IMG/VR virus record: IMGVR_UViG_3300046011_003387
Coordinates: 1-43,979 of that record
Length of the DNA stretch: 43,979 nucleotides
DNA from: a virus
Reading direction: 5' to 3' (one strand)
Each line of letters begins with the position of its first letter. Position 1 is the stretch's first letter. Below the pieces are notes generated by a model. The model ran no database searches, was not told where the DNA came from, and saw only the letters and a list, made by a program, of their open reading frames with translations. The translations under genes were made by a program, and so were the position numbers. Below are positions 35,301 through 41,987 of the stretch, one piece after another.

Positions 35301-37027
35301 CTTATTGGGATGCTGATACTATTATTTCTGATTTGTACAATATAACAGAAGGATCAGGTAGAAAAAAATTCTTAGGTGAGTTTATTGAAAATGTAGAAGA
35401 GTTATTTGGAACGTGGTCTGAAGGAATGCTTGTTGGGCCAAATATGAATAAGATTGAAGCCGTTTACGGAACAAATGTTAGAGAAGCGTTAGAAGATTCT
35501 ATATACAGAATGACTAATGGTAAGAACAGAAGCTTTGGACAAGATAGAGAAACAACAGCTTGGAACAGTTGGGTAAATGGATCTACGGGGGCAATCATGT
35601 TCTTAAACACTCGTTCGGCTGTACTACAGATGTTAGGAGCAGTTAACTTTTTGAACTGGAGAGATAATAATCCTTACAATGCTGGTAAAGCATTCCTAAA
35701 CCAACCACAATATTGGAAAGACTTTGCTCGTATATGGAACTCTGATAAGTTAAAAGAAAGACGTGGAGGTTTAAGAGAAGATGTGGCGTCTGCTGAGATT
35801 GCTAACGCTGCCGCAGGAAGTAAGAATAAAGTAGTGGCAGTAACATCGTACTTATTGAAGATAGGATATACACCTACACAATTAGCAGATAGTTTCGCTA
35901 TCGCTTCTGGAGGTGCTCCATTCTACAGAAACAGGATTAACTCTTATTTGAAAGAAGGATTAACAGAGCAAGAAGCAGAAAACAAAGCGTGGCAAGATTT
36001 CTCAAAAATATCGGATGAAACGCAGCAGTCAGGTGATCCAAAAGATATATCAAAACAACAGTCAAGTGCTGCTGGTAGATTACTATTGGTTTTCCAAAAC
36101 TTTACAATGCAACAATCTCGTATCGTTAAGAAAGCTGCTTTAGACCTTAAGAATGGTAGGGGTGATGCTAAAACAAACATAGCTAAGATAGCGTATTATT
36201 TAGCGGTACAGAATATAATGTTCTCGACGTTACAGCAAGGCATCTTTGCCACTTTCTTTGATGATGATGAGGAAGAAGATAAGAAAGCTAAAACAAAAAA
36301 AGAAGCTGCTTATGATGTTGCTAATGGCGTGCTTGATAGTATACTTAGAGGTACAGGATTCCTTGGAGGTGTTGTTTCAACTTTAAAGAATACAGTTGTT
36401 AAATACCTTGAGGAACGAGCTAAGAAACAAAAAGCTGAGTACGCTAAAGTTGTACTGGAATTTGCTAATATGTCGCCTCCTATTGGATCTAAATTAAGGA
36501 AGACTTATTCTTCATTACAACAGACAAAGTACGATAAAGACTTAATAGAAGAAAGAGGGTGGGGTGTTATGCAAGATGGTAGAGTTCATTTAGGGCCAAT
36601 GTATTCTGTAACCGGTAAATTAGTTGAGGTAGGAACTAACTTTCCTATGGACCGATTAGTTAACAAGGTAGAGAATGTTTCTCAAGCATTTAACTCTGAA
36701 AACACCACAATGCAACGAATTGCTACCGGATTAGGTTACTCTCCGTGGACTGTTGGTATTGAAGGAACTAAAGGAGATATACTTATAAAAGAGGCCGCTA
36801 AAGAAAAGCGCAAGGAAGAAGGCACAATAAAAGCCAAAGAGACTAGAAAAGAAAATGCTGAAAGATTAAAAGATAGCATTAAAAGTTTGTCTCCGGAAGA
36901 GAGAATGAAGTATAGACGTGCAAAAGCTCTAGAAAAAAGAGAAAAAAGAATAGAAAAAGCAAAAGAAAAAAGAGAAGAAAGGCGCAAGAAAATGGAAATG
37001 ATAAACAAGTTAAACGCAAACAAATAG
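29312..37027 (+). CDS. Giant multidomain internal virion / polyvalent protein (HExxH, sigma-2-like, HAD)
   Basis: The 2571-residue product holds several modules. The N-terminus (1-40) is a small domain with YELDGKIYTEQDL. Gly/Ala-rich hydrophobic stretches lie near 255-350. An HExxH site QHEFLH (His697, Glu698, His701) fits a zinc metallopeptidase. Residues about 985-1075 match sigma-70 region 2 (LLTDEIETGTGGILDLITKY, PESGIPLAAFINKYLP). A HAD phosphatase domain follows: FDFDDT (Asp1652/Asp1654), LTARP (Thr1731), a Lys before it in KADW, and ADD (1787-1788). Three K(F/Y)SK linkers lie at 1329, 1640 and 1815. Near 2290-2317 a hydrophobic helix pair and then a very basic coiled-coil tail follow. 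It is last in the ejection-protein run, like T7 gp16, so it probably enters the cell with the DNA. Functions of the modules are inferred. Confidence 0.8.
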   Translation: MLEYELDGKIYTEQDLINEAGGKDKLSAYIKSKGFKVATKKAKPSTKTTLTDSQFGFDKEGKYTQQKEQFSELNKTKKKKPTAITPGVNDFGAKIENELKPFNFKETGKTKEYKAIEAAKAQEAEKAKNEIKPRLRPLEIQKEKAKKEESGFLNYLGESFDQGISTLVQSFYKIPEFTYDVAATITNPIGRAIGKLGGVEVEDASSERIMNTLGIKNVPAEILQKRINESNKIIKDYSDKNGADPLTAIENGNYLGAAKLVAGGTVQSSPMMAAAILSGGSSSAMAGIATSSAISKAEQLKIENPEMDVQTRTTNAAVAGVLEGYLGQLFTGASGAVVKKIIMDKGAKAGAKIISNGIVGTVEKAIEKSPMIGVLGEIAEESAVELGNQLNDINSGIRTELDYRQITNAGIIATGMAGTNTVPIYAAKGYMKATEYNKVKQVNKEINGLTTQLSNPYISAPDKKIIAARVNRLIGENKAIVGTSLEKVEALPENVKTELNTLNTGLDDLKSKYLELVDNTDLPVDVKKAMGSELALQAKEIQDRKTSIIEGNYIYEDFKKLPEAEQNRIKVLANETLVADSELTDNPKTKFNEDEIKREAINIYNAEIRAGDVETDVQRTKTAAKALGLSEDLDMPELNTANDVITYLSENTNLDENTIDELADSYGAFIPLSNGKEALIINKEAANMDQVVTTGQHEFLHKLIYKAVKDNPNLQKKIGTDLYEHLEKYIGTEDFNNTEFKSRYDTYKADFESTKATLENKVKKAKDYFERGLIKEERYNQAITEADQAVASAEGKYLEETLPLLSESLTKGDIKYNETFFTKIGDILRRVFQKYGLSKVKFNTGKDVFNFVKDYNKSFEKGQFTKAFKALAKEGQYKGSIAKGNAPVRAKAKTTVKKSQPLSQVESLKKQLKDIQDNEFDYDPDDFDQQVANLQNKIKKAVEKEKTAPPVETKKEVTEEEADKEIIKNERSSLSSDKVQKIYDDKGVNGAQDIIDLFRPITKKLVNRRMDAPGFDRELLTDEIETGTGGILDLITKYKPESGIPLAAFINKYLPVRAIAASRRVLDKDFSKDVTEEKGLMAEETVSEIKEKPKYKNALESNVFDPEALETAKNKIITVVRTLKSKIDEPISLNRTVTPIIAEIRDEIGKQLDIDLKTAMGGKKDDQLKKWLVKNKRYVLENMTTTWLMGKDGQGGIPQAIQKQIDGRWVNYPDWVGKKIDRETTSTDLAGRTSGAELVRRLPSVANNVSEADYLSQILEPSGNPIRGRKESLAKAIAEEAAFDIINKDFEDGGPIFEAFKANQERLGVYLKDNVTNEFAKQAERGNVKFSKKLIKGFEISQNKLGKDISNAETITDEIKVINNWIASDGRSIRTLAFEIGKGLKQFTTNRGLFENIILPIIKTYSKFEGIVGENSYKLGKAEKGESIYFGETKVPLWADTTVIKKNWEGFVNKIDEEAVKATNELINVVKYFKDNNQTKEDFESYLALLRWDQRSLIRKVSKSGIGVLELNRSQEPRLEHNPPVQNIVEKTIDLFEGKISEKEFRQFIDKAKVNLVPKALEDMLPNYIESENRMYDTQAVLYLQDLIDKGFKITGLEKEYGSKAKFNSLVKLAKSGVTSKANIQNSNNIIAINSSLPIKYSKSPKGISVFDFDDTVGLTKGNVLYMMPDGSTGKLNAEEFAKEGSNLLSEGAVFDFSEFSKVVEGKPGPMVEKMKKMIGKFGPDNFFILTARPADAAVPIHEFLSSIGINIPLENITGLGNSAAQAKADWIVGKAAEGYNDFYFADDAPQNVKAVQDALDVLDVKSKIQQAKLKFSKSMSARFNEIIEENKGVESYKVYSDITARRRGLKKNRFDLYVPPSAADFELLLYNFMGKGALGESQKEFFEDALIKPYINGVNLMDAVRQSIKREYKALLKSFPEIKKELEKLTPNKDFTYDQAMRVAIWDQFNVEIPGLSQRDRIYLSDLINNDPDLAAFKDGLIVMGRQKDGWLPPGTYWDADTIISDLYNITEGSGRKKFLGEFIENVEELFGTWSEGMLVGPNMNKIEAVYGTNVREALEDSIYRMTNGKNRSFGQDRETTAWNSWVNGSTGAIMFLNTRSAVLQMLGAVNFLNWRDNNPYNAGKAFLNQPQYWKDFARIWNSDKLKERRGGLREDVASAEIANAAAGSKNKVVAVTSYLLKIGYTPTQLADSFAIASGGAPFYRNRINSYLKEGLTEQEAENKAWQDFSKISDETQQSGDPKDISKQQSSAAGRLLLVFQNFTMQQSRIVKKAALDLKNGRGDAKTNIAKIAYYLAVQNIMFSTLQQGIFATFFDDDEEEDKKAKTKKEAAYDVANGVLDSILRGTGFLGGVVSTLKNTVVKYLEERAKKQKAEYAKVVLEFANMSPPIGSKLRKTYSSLQQTKYDKDLIEERGWGVMQDGRVHLGPMYSVTGKLVEVGTNFPMDRLVNKVENVSQAFNSENTTMQRIATGLGYSPWTVGIEGTKGDILIKEAAKEKRKEEGTIKAKETRKENAERLKDSIKSLSPEERMKYRRAKALEKREKRIEKAKEKREERRKKMEMINKLNANK

Positions 37028-37053
37028 AATAGGCACCATACCTAAAGTTGCGT

Positions 37054-37093
37054 AAAAAAGAAAGGGGACCACATAAGTGAATCCCCTTCTTTT
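37054..37093. terminator. Bidirectional terminator between convergent gene blocks
   Basis: A run of As and GAAAGGGGA (37060-37068) pairs with TCCCCTTC (37082-37089), with an inner CAC...GTG. The flanking A run (37054-37059) and T run (37090-37093) give a hairpin with a T tail on the + strand and, read backward, a T tail on the - strand. It sits between the last + gene (stop 37027) and the last - gene (stop 37095), so it can end transcripts from both sides. Confidence 0.8.
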
Positions 37094-37094
37094 A

Positions 37095-37298
37095 TTATTC
37101 TTCAGTTTCTTCATCCAGAGGCTTAACTCTTTCAGTTACAACTTTCATAGCTTCATCATATCCCGGCATTTCTTTCATAACTTGATATGTTCCTACCGCC
37201 ATTGTTTTTGTATTTTCAATCTCCTTCAATACAAACTGAGCGATCCTTGATAGAGCCTCTATCTTATTCTGCATTTCTATTAATTTATTTTCTTTCAT
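37095..37298 (-). CDS. Short helical protein of unknown function
   Basis: The 67-residue product is charged and helical (KLIEMQNKIEALSRIAQFVL, AMKVVTERVKPLDEETEE). It overlaps the start-side gene (the oxygenase) by four bases (ATGA) and is the last gene of the - strand block, ending two bases from the bidirectional terminator. I recognise no family. Confidence 0.6.
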   Translation of the reverse strand: MKENKLIEMQNKIEALSRIAQFVLKEIENTKTMAVGTYQVMKEMPGYDEAMKVVTERVKPLDEETEE

Positions 37299-37858
37299 TT
37301 TTTTATTTTATAAAACATTACGAATACAACTCTACTTTCTGTAAACTCATTTGGATACTTACTATGGAAGTAATTACACGGATAAGATATTAACCTATTC
37401 TTTTTATGCCCTATAACAGACTTTAAATACCATAGATCGAGGTCATTAGCATCTTCATTTAGCAATCTATTTTGCTCTGTCACAGTGATATTAGAAAGCT
37501 TATCACCATGTTTTTTGTGCTCCCAAAAAGCTGTGCCATTCAACCCCTCTTGTTTAGTTTCTGATAGATATAAAACACAAGCCCTATCCGGTTGTTGGCC
37601 TTCTATTATAGAATCGTTGTGTATACGCCAGTCATTATCTTGACCTTCTTTTGCTTCACGAATAAAATATAGTATAGGCTCAATTCTATTGCTCTCTAAA
37701 TCTTCAATTTCAAATTTTATAATATCAGCAATAGGCTTTGGAACATTCTTAACCCAGAAGGATTTTCCAGGAGTTTTTAGTTCCTGGAATTCATCCTTAT
37801 TTGAGCTTAATAATTCAATTAAATTATCATCTAAAAAATCATCTTTTATATAAATCAT
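37295..37858 (-). CDS. 2-oxoglutarate/Fe(II)-dependent oxygenase
   Basis: The 187-residue product has the iron-binding set of the cupin-type 2OG oxygenases. WRIHNDS gives His80 and Asp82 (HxD), FHSKYP gives His165, and ESRVVFVMF gives Arg176, the usual 2OG-binding Arg about ten residues after the distal His. ACVLYLSE precedes the jelly-roll centre. These enzymes hydroxylate protein side chains or nucleic acids, and phages often carry them near DNA-metabolism genes. The substrate cannot be predicted. It follows the exported-protein gene and overlaps the last gene by four bases. Confidence 0.85.
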   Translation of the reverse strand: MIYIKDDFLDDNLIELLSSNKDEFQELKTPGKSFWVKNVPKPIADIIKFEIEDLESNRIEPILYFIREAKEGQDNDWRIHNDSIIEGQQPDRACVLYLSETKQEGLNGTAFWEHKKHGDKLSNITVTEQNRLLNEDANDLDLWYLKSVIGHKKNRLISYPCNYFHSKYPNEFTESRVVFVMFYKIKK

Positions 37859-37892
37859 ACAATTACATACTTGCTTTTCCTGGTTTTAATTA

Positions 37893-38240
37893 TCATTGTT
37901 TTTTTTTCAATTTAAATTTTAACATTTCTTTTTTATTTGTATAGAAATACAATTCGTCATTCAAAGTTAAAAATAAAGTATAATAGTATACATTGTCTGA
38001 GCAGGTATAAAGATTACCTATTGGCTGTTCCTTTTCATTAAACAATAAGCGCTTAGATGAAACGCCTAGCTCTTGTTCAAACAAATATATACTATCATTC
38101 TTTATTTCAAAACAGCCATCTTTATTTATAATATTAAATTTACCTAAAGAATCTCTTAAATAAATTTCATTATAGTAATACTCTTGTGAGAATAAACTAT
38201 AGGTAAGCAATAACATTACTATTAAAAATTTCTGTTTCAT
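37893..38240 (-). CDS. Exported small protein of unknown function
   Basis: The 115-residue product has a Sec signal peptide (MKQKFLIVMLLLTYSLFSQ) with likely cleavage near Ser18-Gln19. The mature part is Tyr-, Leu- and Lys-rich and beta-like (NVYYYTLFLTLNDELYFYTN), with two Cys at about 43 and 79 that might form a disulfide. It lies between the ribonucleotide reductase gene (5-base gap) and the oxygenase gene. Export in a phage suggests a host-envelope effect; no family is recognised. It is unrelated in obvious sequence to the other exported protein at 8381. Confidence 0.55.
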   Translation of the reverse strand: MKQKFLIVMLLLTYSLFSQEYYYNEIYLRDSLGKFNIINKDGCFEIKNDSIYLFEQELGVSSKRLLFNEKEQPIGNLYTCSDNVYYYTLFLTLNDELYFYTNKKEMLKFKLKKKQ

Positions 38241-38245
38241 GGTGT

Positions 38246-40114
38246 TTATGTTATTTCACAATTACCACCGCCACAGGCGGCAGAATCACTAAAGTTAGTA
38301 TTGTCTTGTACTTCAATAACTTTTGATAGATCAACATCTTTTAATGCGAGCATCATTTCCTCATATTGTTCTTTAGTACAATCTTCAAACGGAGTTTGCT
38401 TATATGTTCCGCCATGGTATGGCAATACCGATAAACCATTATAGTATTCTTTATTTGCCCACATCCATTCACCTACAATTTTCCATTCATCATCTCTTAC
38501 GGAAACTGTACAAGAAACATTGTGCGTATTGTTGCCTTTATCGTGGCCAGTCTTAACCCAATCCTTAGAAATCAATTTAACTCTTTCTAATAGATCTAAT
38601 GTTGACTCATGGCGCGTTATGGCACCATTAGGAGCCTTCTGAGGCACAGAAACGACTGCTTGTAATGTTGGATTAAAATATTCATCTTCGATCAGTTCTG
38701 GATGATTTATTGCAAGATAGGAATAGATTGCTTCATTCTTACCTAATCGCATTCTCCTAATGTAATAATCATTATGCCAAGCGTGAATACCGCTAGATGT
38801 GCCGAGTACAAGACTAGTTGTGCCAGCGGGCTTAACAGCTGTAGTGCGGGCAGCCTTGTTAATACCGAGAGCAGCAGAAATAACATTATTGGTATCTTTA
38901 ACAACTTGAGCCGCTTCTTCATAATTTAAATTTAAGTTAGACTTTGATGCAATACCTGTCATTGATACGCCAAGCAATGCGTCCTTTTCTGTATTCTTTC
39001 TCCATATATCTCGTAAGTAATGAAAGTCTGAATACGATGCTTGCAGTGTCCCGATAAACGACGCTGCAGAAGATCTTGCGTTAAAATCATCTTGATCTTC
39101 AATATCTGCCATATTGATTTCAGTTAGATTACAGAACTGATACGGCCTTAAAGCAATCTCGCAACAAGGATTTGTACCCCAATCTTTATCATTAGTTAGA
39201 TATATACCAGGTTCTCCAGATCCAGATGCTTCAATACGTTCCCACACTTTATCAAATGTTTTTTTGTCAATCTTATGACGCAATAAAACAACAGAGTTAT
39301 TTGATCTACCTCTTTGCGGATTATCTTCCCACCAATTACCCGCCTTACAATTTAACATTGCATCTGAATCAAGATCAAACAAACTAATCATTGCGGCTCT
39401 GCGAATACCCCCGGCTAGAACAGCATCGGCAATATGGCACTGAATATCGTGGCACTCGATGTCTGTTAATTTAGATCTGTCATCCTTTTGACGTAGCACA
39501 GCCTCAATCTTAACTAACGCAATTCTAAGCGGCTCGGGTCCGGGAGCTTTACCACCAGCGGTTATGAGCAATGCGCCTTTAGGTCTTATGTCAGAAAAAT
39601 CAAACTCTATGTGAGATGTTAATCCTCCTGTGTAAGATTTAAATAAAGCCTTGACTGCGTCTGCCCAGCCAATTATACTATCCTGAACAACATACTTTTT
39701 CTTACGATTGTAATTAGGTTTTCTGATTTCAGGAAGTTTCTCAATGTGGTGGTTTTGGACCGAATAACCAACGCCAGTCCCTCCAAGCAATAAAAACATA
39801 GTCTCAGAAAAACTATGAATACTATCAACAGGTAGGAAAGCACAGTTATAAACGCGAGCATTATTAAGCTCAATAGCTTTACCGCCAAACTGTAGGCTTC
39901 GCATCGAAGGTAAAACCTTTTTAGTGAATACAAAATTCTTGTAAACTTGCTCAATTGATTCTTTCATTTTAGGAAATTTAGATGTATGCATCTCCATATT
40001 CCTGGTTACTAATTCATCCCACGTTTCTCTTCTTTCTTTTTCCGGCAGGTACTTCGCGTATTTCGTATACACGGTTATATCGGACAATATTTGCTTATCT
40101 AAGCTTAAACTCAT
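38246..40114 (-). CDS. nrdJ: Adenosylcobalamin-dependent (class II) ribonucleotide reductase
   Basis: The 622-residue product is a monomeric class II reductase of the Lactobacillus RTPR type. Conserved blocks are VLPSMRSLQFGGKAIELNN, ARVYNCAFLP (Cys91), GGTGVGYSVQ, AGGIRRAAMIS, NPCCEI with Cys317 and Glu319, and QFCNLTEIN (Cys328). The C-terminus CGGGNCEIT supplies Cys614 and Cys619, the swinging redox pair with x4 spacing. These match the five Cys and the Glu of the RTPR mechanism (C119, C408, E410, C419, C731, C736). It makes deoxyribonucleotides from ribonucleotides without oxygen or a second subunit, using host B12. It is shorter than the ~739-residue prototype. The role is dNTP supply for phage DNA replication. 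Confidence 0.95.
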   Translation of the reverse strand: MSLSLDKQILSDITVYTKYAKYLPEKERRETWDELVTRNMEMHTSKFPKMKESIEQVYKNFVFTKKVLPSMRSLQFGGKAIELNNARVYNCAFLPVDSIHSFSETMFLLLGGTGVGYSVQNHHIEKLPEIRKPNYNRKKKYVVQDSIIGWADAVKALFKSYTGGLTSHIEFDFSDIRPKGALLITAGGKAPGPEPLRIALVKIEAVLRQKDDRSKLTDIECHDIQCHIADAVLAGGIRRAAMISLFDLDSDAMLNCKAGNWWEDNPQRGRSNNSVVLLRHKIDKKTFDKVWERIEASGSGEPGIYLTNDKDWGTNPCCEIALRPYQFCNLTEINMADIEDQDDFNARSSAASFIGTLQASYSDFHYLRDIWRKNTEKDALLGVSMTGIASKSNLNLNYEEAAQVVKDTNNVISAALGINKAARTTAVKPAGTTSLVLGTSSGIHAWHNDYYIRRMRLGKNEAIYSYLAINHPELIEDEYFNPTLQAVVSVPQKAPNGAITRHESTLDLLERVKLISKDWVKTGHDKGNNTHNVSCTVSVRDDEWKIVGEWMWANKEYYNGLSVLPYHGGTYKQTPFEDCTKEQYEEMMLALKDVDLSKVIEVQDNTNFSDSAACGGGNCEIT

Positions 40115-40131
40115 ATTTATATTTTTGTTTT

Positions 40132-40365
40132 TTAATTATCAATTTCTAAAGCAATATCTACAAAAGGCAAGTACAACACGTGTGTTTTAAAATCCGCTTC
40201 CTCATACGTTCTAATACCAAATAATATCCCAGGGTATATACCAACCGATAATGTCCAGCTCTTTTCTGGAGGAGGTGATGGAGTATTATGCCTTGGATTC
40301 TCTACTACGGGGTCTTCGATTGGCCCTATTGTTGCTCCCTTAATTGGTTTTTTCTTGTTGCTCAT
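40132..40365 (-). CDS. Small protein upstream of the reductase gene
   Basis: The 77-residue product has a basic Pro-rich start (KKKPIKGATIGPIEDP, NTPSPPPEKSW) and a hydrophobic C-terminal half with GIYPGILFGIRTYEE and THVLYLPFVDIALEI. From memory, small proteins of this type occur near ribonucleotide reductase genes in Bacteroidetes phages. It is 17 bases before the reductase start on the - strand. The conserved ILFGIRTYE-HVLYLPF pattern hints at an envelope or protein-interaction role; function is unknown. Confidence 0.6.
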   Translation of the reverse strand: MSNKKKPIKGATIGPIEDPVVENPRHNTPSPPPEKSWTLSVGIYPGILFGIRTYEEADFKTHVLYLPFVDIALEIDN

Positions 40366-40367
40366 AA

Positions 40368-40550
40368 TTAATAATTGTTAGTGTTAATATTTAATTCTTC
40401 TTGTTTCTTTAGTATATCTTTATACTTTATTCTGCCTTTAATTTCAAATGACCATCTGATCCATTTATCAAATTGCCTTTCAGCATATTTTTTTCTTGCT
40501 AGTCTTTTCTCTTCTCTAGAATTAGTTTCACGGTCTTTAGGCATTGGCAT
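40368..40550 (-). CDS. Small basic protein of unknown function
   Basis: The 60-residue product is very basic and helical (SREEKRLARKKYAERQFDKW, KGRIKYKDILKKQEELN). It lies between the first homing endonuclease gene and the 77-residue gene with gaps of six and two bases. It may bind nucleic acid. I recognise no family. Confidence 0.55.
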   Translation of the reverse strand: MPMPKDRETNSREEKRLARKKYAERQFDKWIRWSFEIKGRIKYKDILKKQEELNINTNNY

Positions 40551-40556
40551 TGTGAT

Positions 40557-41153
40557 TTATAATTTATTATATTTAAGGTTTTCTATAGCAACTTTGCGAT
40601 TTGTTTTTCTTTTATTTGTATATGATGGATCAATAATTCCGTTTAATCTTTTTATAGTGCCTTTACTAATACCAGTGTATCGTTGGCACTCTGCAATAGA
40701 ACAATATTCAATTCCTTCCCATACAACTTTTTTTCTAGCAGGTTGTGATATTTTATTTTTTAAAATAGACTCTTTAGTATGTTTCATACCAACCCTTTTT
40801 TTATGCCCATTTTGAGGCATACTTTTGTCTTTGTTAGGATGTATTTTACCATACATTGGGTTTTTGCTGCCGGCTCTATCATATGGTTTATCAGTGCAGT
40901 CACCACCTCCCTCACATACATTAGTTAAATTATTTAATCCTATTAAGTTTATTAAAATTTCCTCAATACTATAAGCTTGTTGTTCTGACAGATTACCAAT
41001 TAATTTAATAACTTCCCAATTAGGGTATTTATTTATAGTATTGTTCCAATGAAGACTTCTATAAGCTTTTGAATACGCTCTTTTTCCGCATCCTTTGCCT
41101 ATATAAAAAATCCCATTTTCGTTGGTGTGCAAGTATATATAATATTTATCCAT
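40557..41153 (-). CDS. GIY-YIG homing endonuclease with NUMOD modules
   Basis: The 198-residue product has the GIY-YIG nuclease domain: YYIYLH (Tyr5-Tyr7), FYIGKG (17-21), Arg25 and the Glu64/Glu65 pair in YSIEEILI. A NUMOD3-like segment follows at about 90-130 (GSKNPMYGKIHPNKDKS). A DNA-binding HTH-like module is at 145-175 (YCSIAECQRYTGISKGTIKR). Such free-standing enzymes cut one strand or both at a target in phages lacking them and spread by repair. It lies between the resolvase gene and a small gene and overlaps none. Its start is 11 bases past the resolvase stop. Confidence 0.9.
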   Translation of the reverse strand: MDKYYIYLHTNENGIFYIGKGCGKRAYSKAYRSLHWNNTINKYPNWEVIKLIGNLSEQQAYSIEEILINLIGLNNLTNVCEGGGDCTDKPYDRAGSKNPMYGKIHPNKDKSMPQNGHKKRVGMKHTKESILKNKISQPARKKVVWEGIEYCSIAECQRYTGISKGTIKRLNGIIDPSYTNKRKTNRKVAIENLKYNKL

Positions 41154-41164
41154 AATATATATTA

Positions 41165-41632
41165 TTACTCGTTTGTACTACCTTTTACTTTTTCAAGATG
41201 TTTTTTTATTATCTCAATTGCCTTATCACAGTCTGAATGTGTTTGCGGCTTCAGTAATAGCCTGCCGGGATCGTTTTTATGTATCCAATCTTTAAACAAC
41301 TTATACCTTAGAGAAAAGCTCTCATTAGCTCTCCCCTTTGTTTCACAAGTCCATCCATCACCCTCAAAATCTGGAGTGTATTTAATACCTAATACTTTTT
41401 TATTTCCTCTGTCTACAAAATCTCCTTTACCATTAGATTGCCTCTCAATAGAGCTACTATCAAATTGGAATGTATCTAACAGTTGATAAGTTCTGCCTTC
41501 GTATTTTACATCTATATTAGCTTCTTTTAAAGACTTATACATATACTTTTCTAAGCCAGAAGCGAAAATAATAGAATCGTATATTACCTTCTTTGCAACT
41601 ACTGGGCCTTTCTTTTTTGATCTTTTAATCAT
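41165..41632 (-). CDS. T7 endonuclease I-like Holliday-junction resolvase
   Basis: The 155-residue product resembles T7 gp3 (endonuclease I): IIFASGLEKYMYKSL gives Glu28, KYTPDFEG gives Asp88, and TCETKGRANESFSLRYKLF gives Glu97 and Lys99. These match the catalytic Glu20, Asp55, Glu65 and Lys67 of the T7 enzyme, in the same order. It cleaves branched DNA, such as four-way junctions, during replication and packaging preparation and can break down host DNA. It has a longer linker between the first Glu and the Asp than T7. It overlaps the NTP-PPase-like gene by eight bases. Confidence 0.88.
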   Translation of the reverse strand: MIKRSKKKGPVVAKKVIYDSIIFASGLEKYMYKSLKEANIDVKYEGRTYQLLDTFQFDSSSIERQSNGKGDFVDRGNKKVLGIKYTPDFEGDGWTCETKGRANESFSLRYKLFKDWIHKNDPGRLLLKPQTHSDCDKAIEIIKKHLEKVKGSTNE

Positions 41633-41987
41633 CTATTGTGAATGTATAAAGACAACTACCATGACCACGCTTATTCTTCAAATGATTTTTCTTTTTTTTT
41701 GAAAAAAACTTTTGAGATACTAACATAGCATCTATAACATCAATGTCGTTTATAGATTGCAGCAATGCTTTTTCTTCACGTAGTGTAGTTATTTCTTCTT
41801 TTAATCGTTGAAGATACAAGGTAGCATCCATAAGTTCTGTTTGAATTTGCTTTAAGAAAAACGTTAATCCACTTCTATCTTCTTCTAATGTTGTACCATA
41901 CTTATCGATGCCCGCCTCCGATCTACTAACCATCTTATTAATTACGTTTAATAATACAGGATCATTAACATTTATTGTTACTTGCAT
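41625..41987 (-). CDS. Small NTP-PPase/MazG-like protein, longer paralogue
   Basis: The 120-residue product begins with INVNDPVLLNVINKMVSRSE, GIDKYGTTLEEDRSG and IQTELMDATLYLQRL, the helical pattern of small MazG-like all-alpha NTP pyrophosphohydrolases. About 23 of 54 positions match the 68-residue protein at 43042-43248, so the two are paralogues. After residue 65 it has an extra coiled coil and a basic end with KKKKNHLKNKRG read through a run of nine As (9 Ts on the + strand at 41692-41700), so the tail may be frameshifted. It overlaps a homing endonuclease gene by 23 bases. Catalysis is not certain, since only part of the MazG acidic set is seen. Confidence 0.65.
   Translation of the reverse strand: MQVTINVNDPVLLNVINKMVSRSEAGIDKYGTTLEEDRSGLTFFLKQIQTELMDATLYLQRLKEEITTLREEKALLQSINDIDVIDAMLVSQKFFSKKKKNHLKNKRGHGSCLYTFTIDD

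Noticed and set aside
39673-39954. 93-codon frame on the - strand inside nrdJ
   Set aside because: It is in another frame of the same strand as the reductase, whose conserved blocks cover the region.
40375-40815. 146-codon frame on the + strand
   Set aside because: It overlaps the small basic gene and the GIY-YIG endonuclease gene on the other strand and is Phe/Leu/Ser-rich without motifs.
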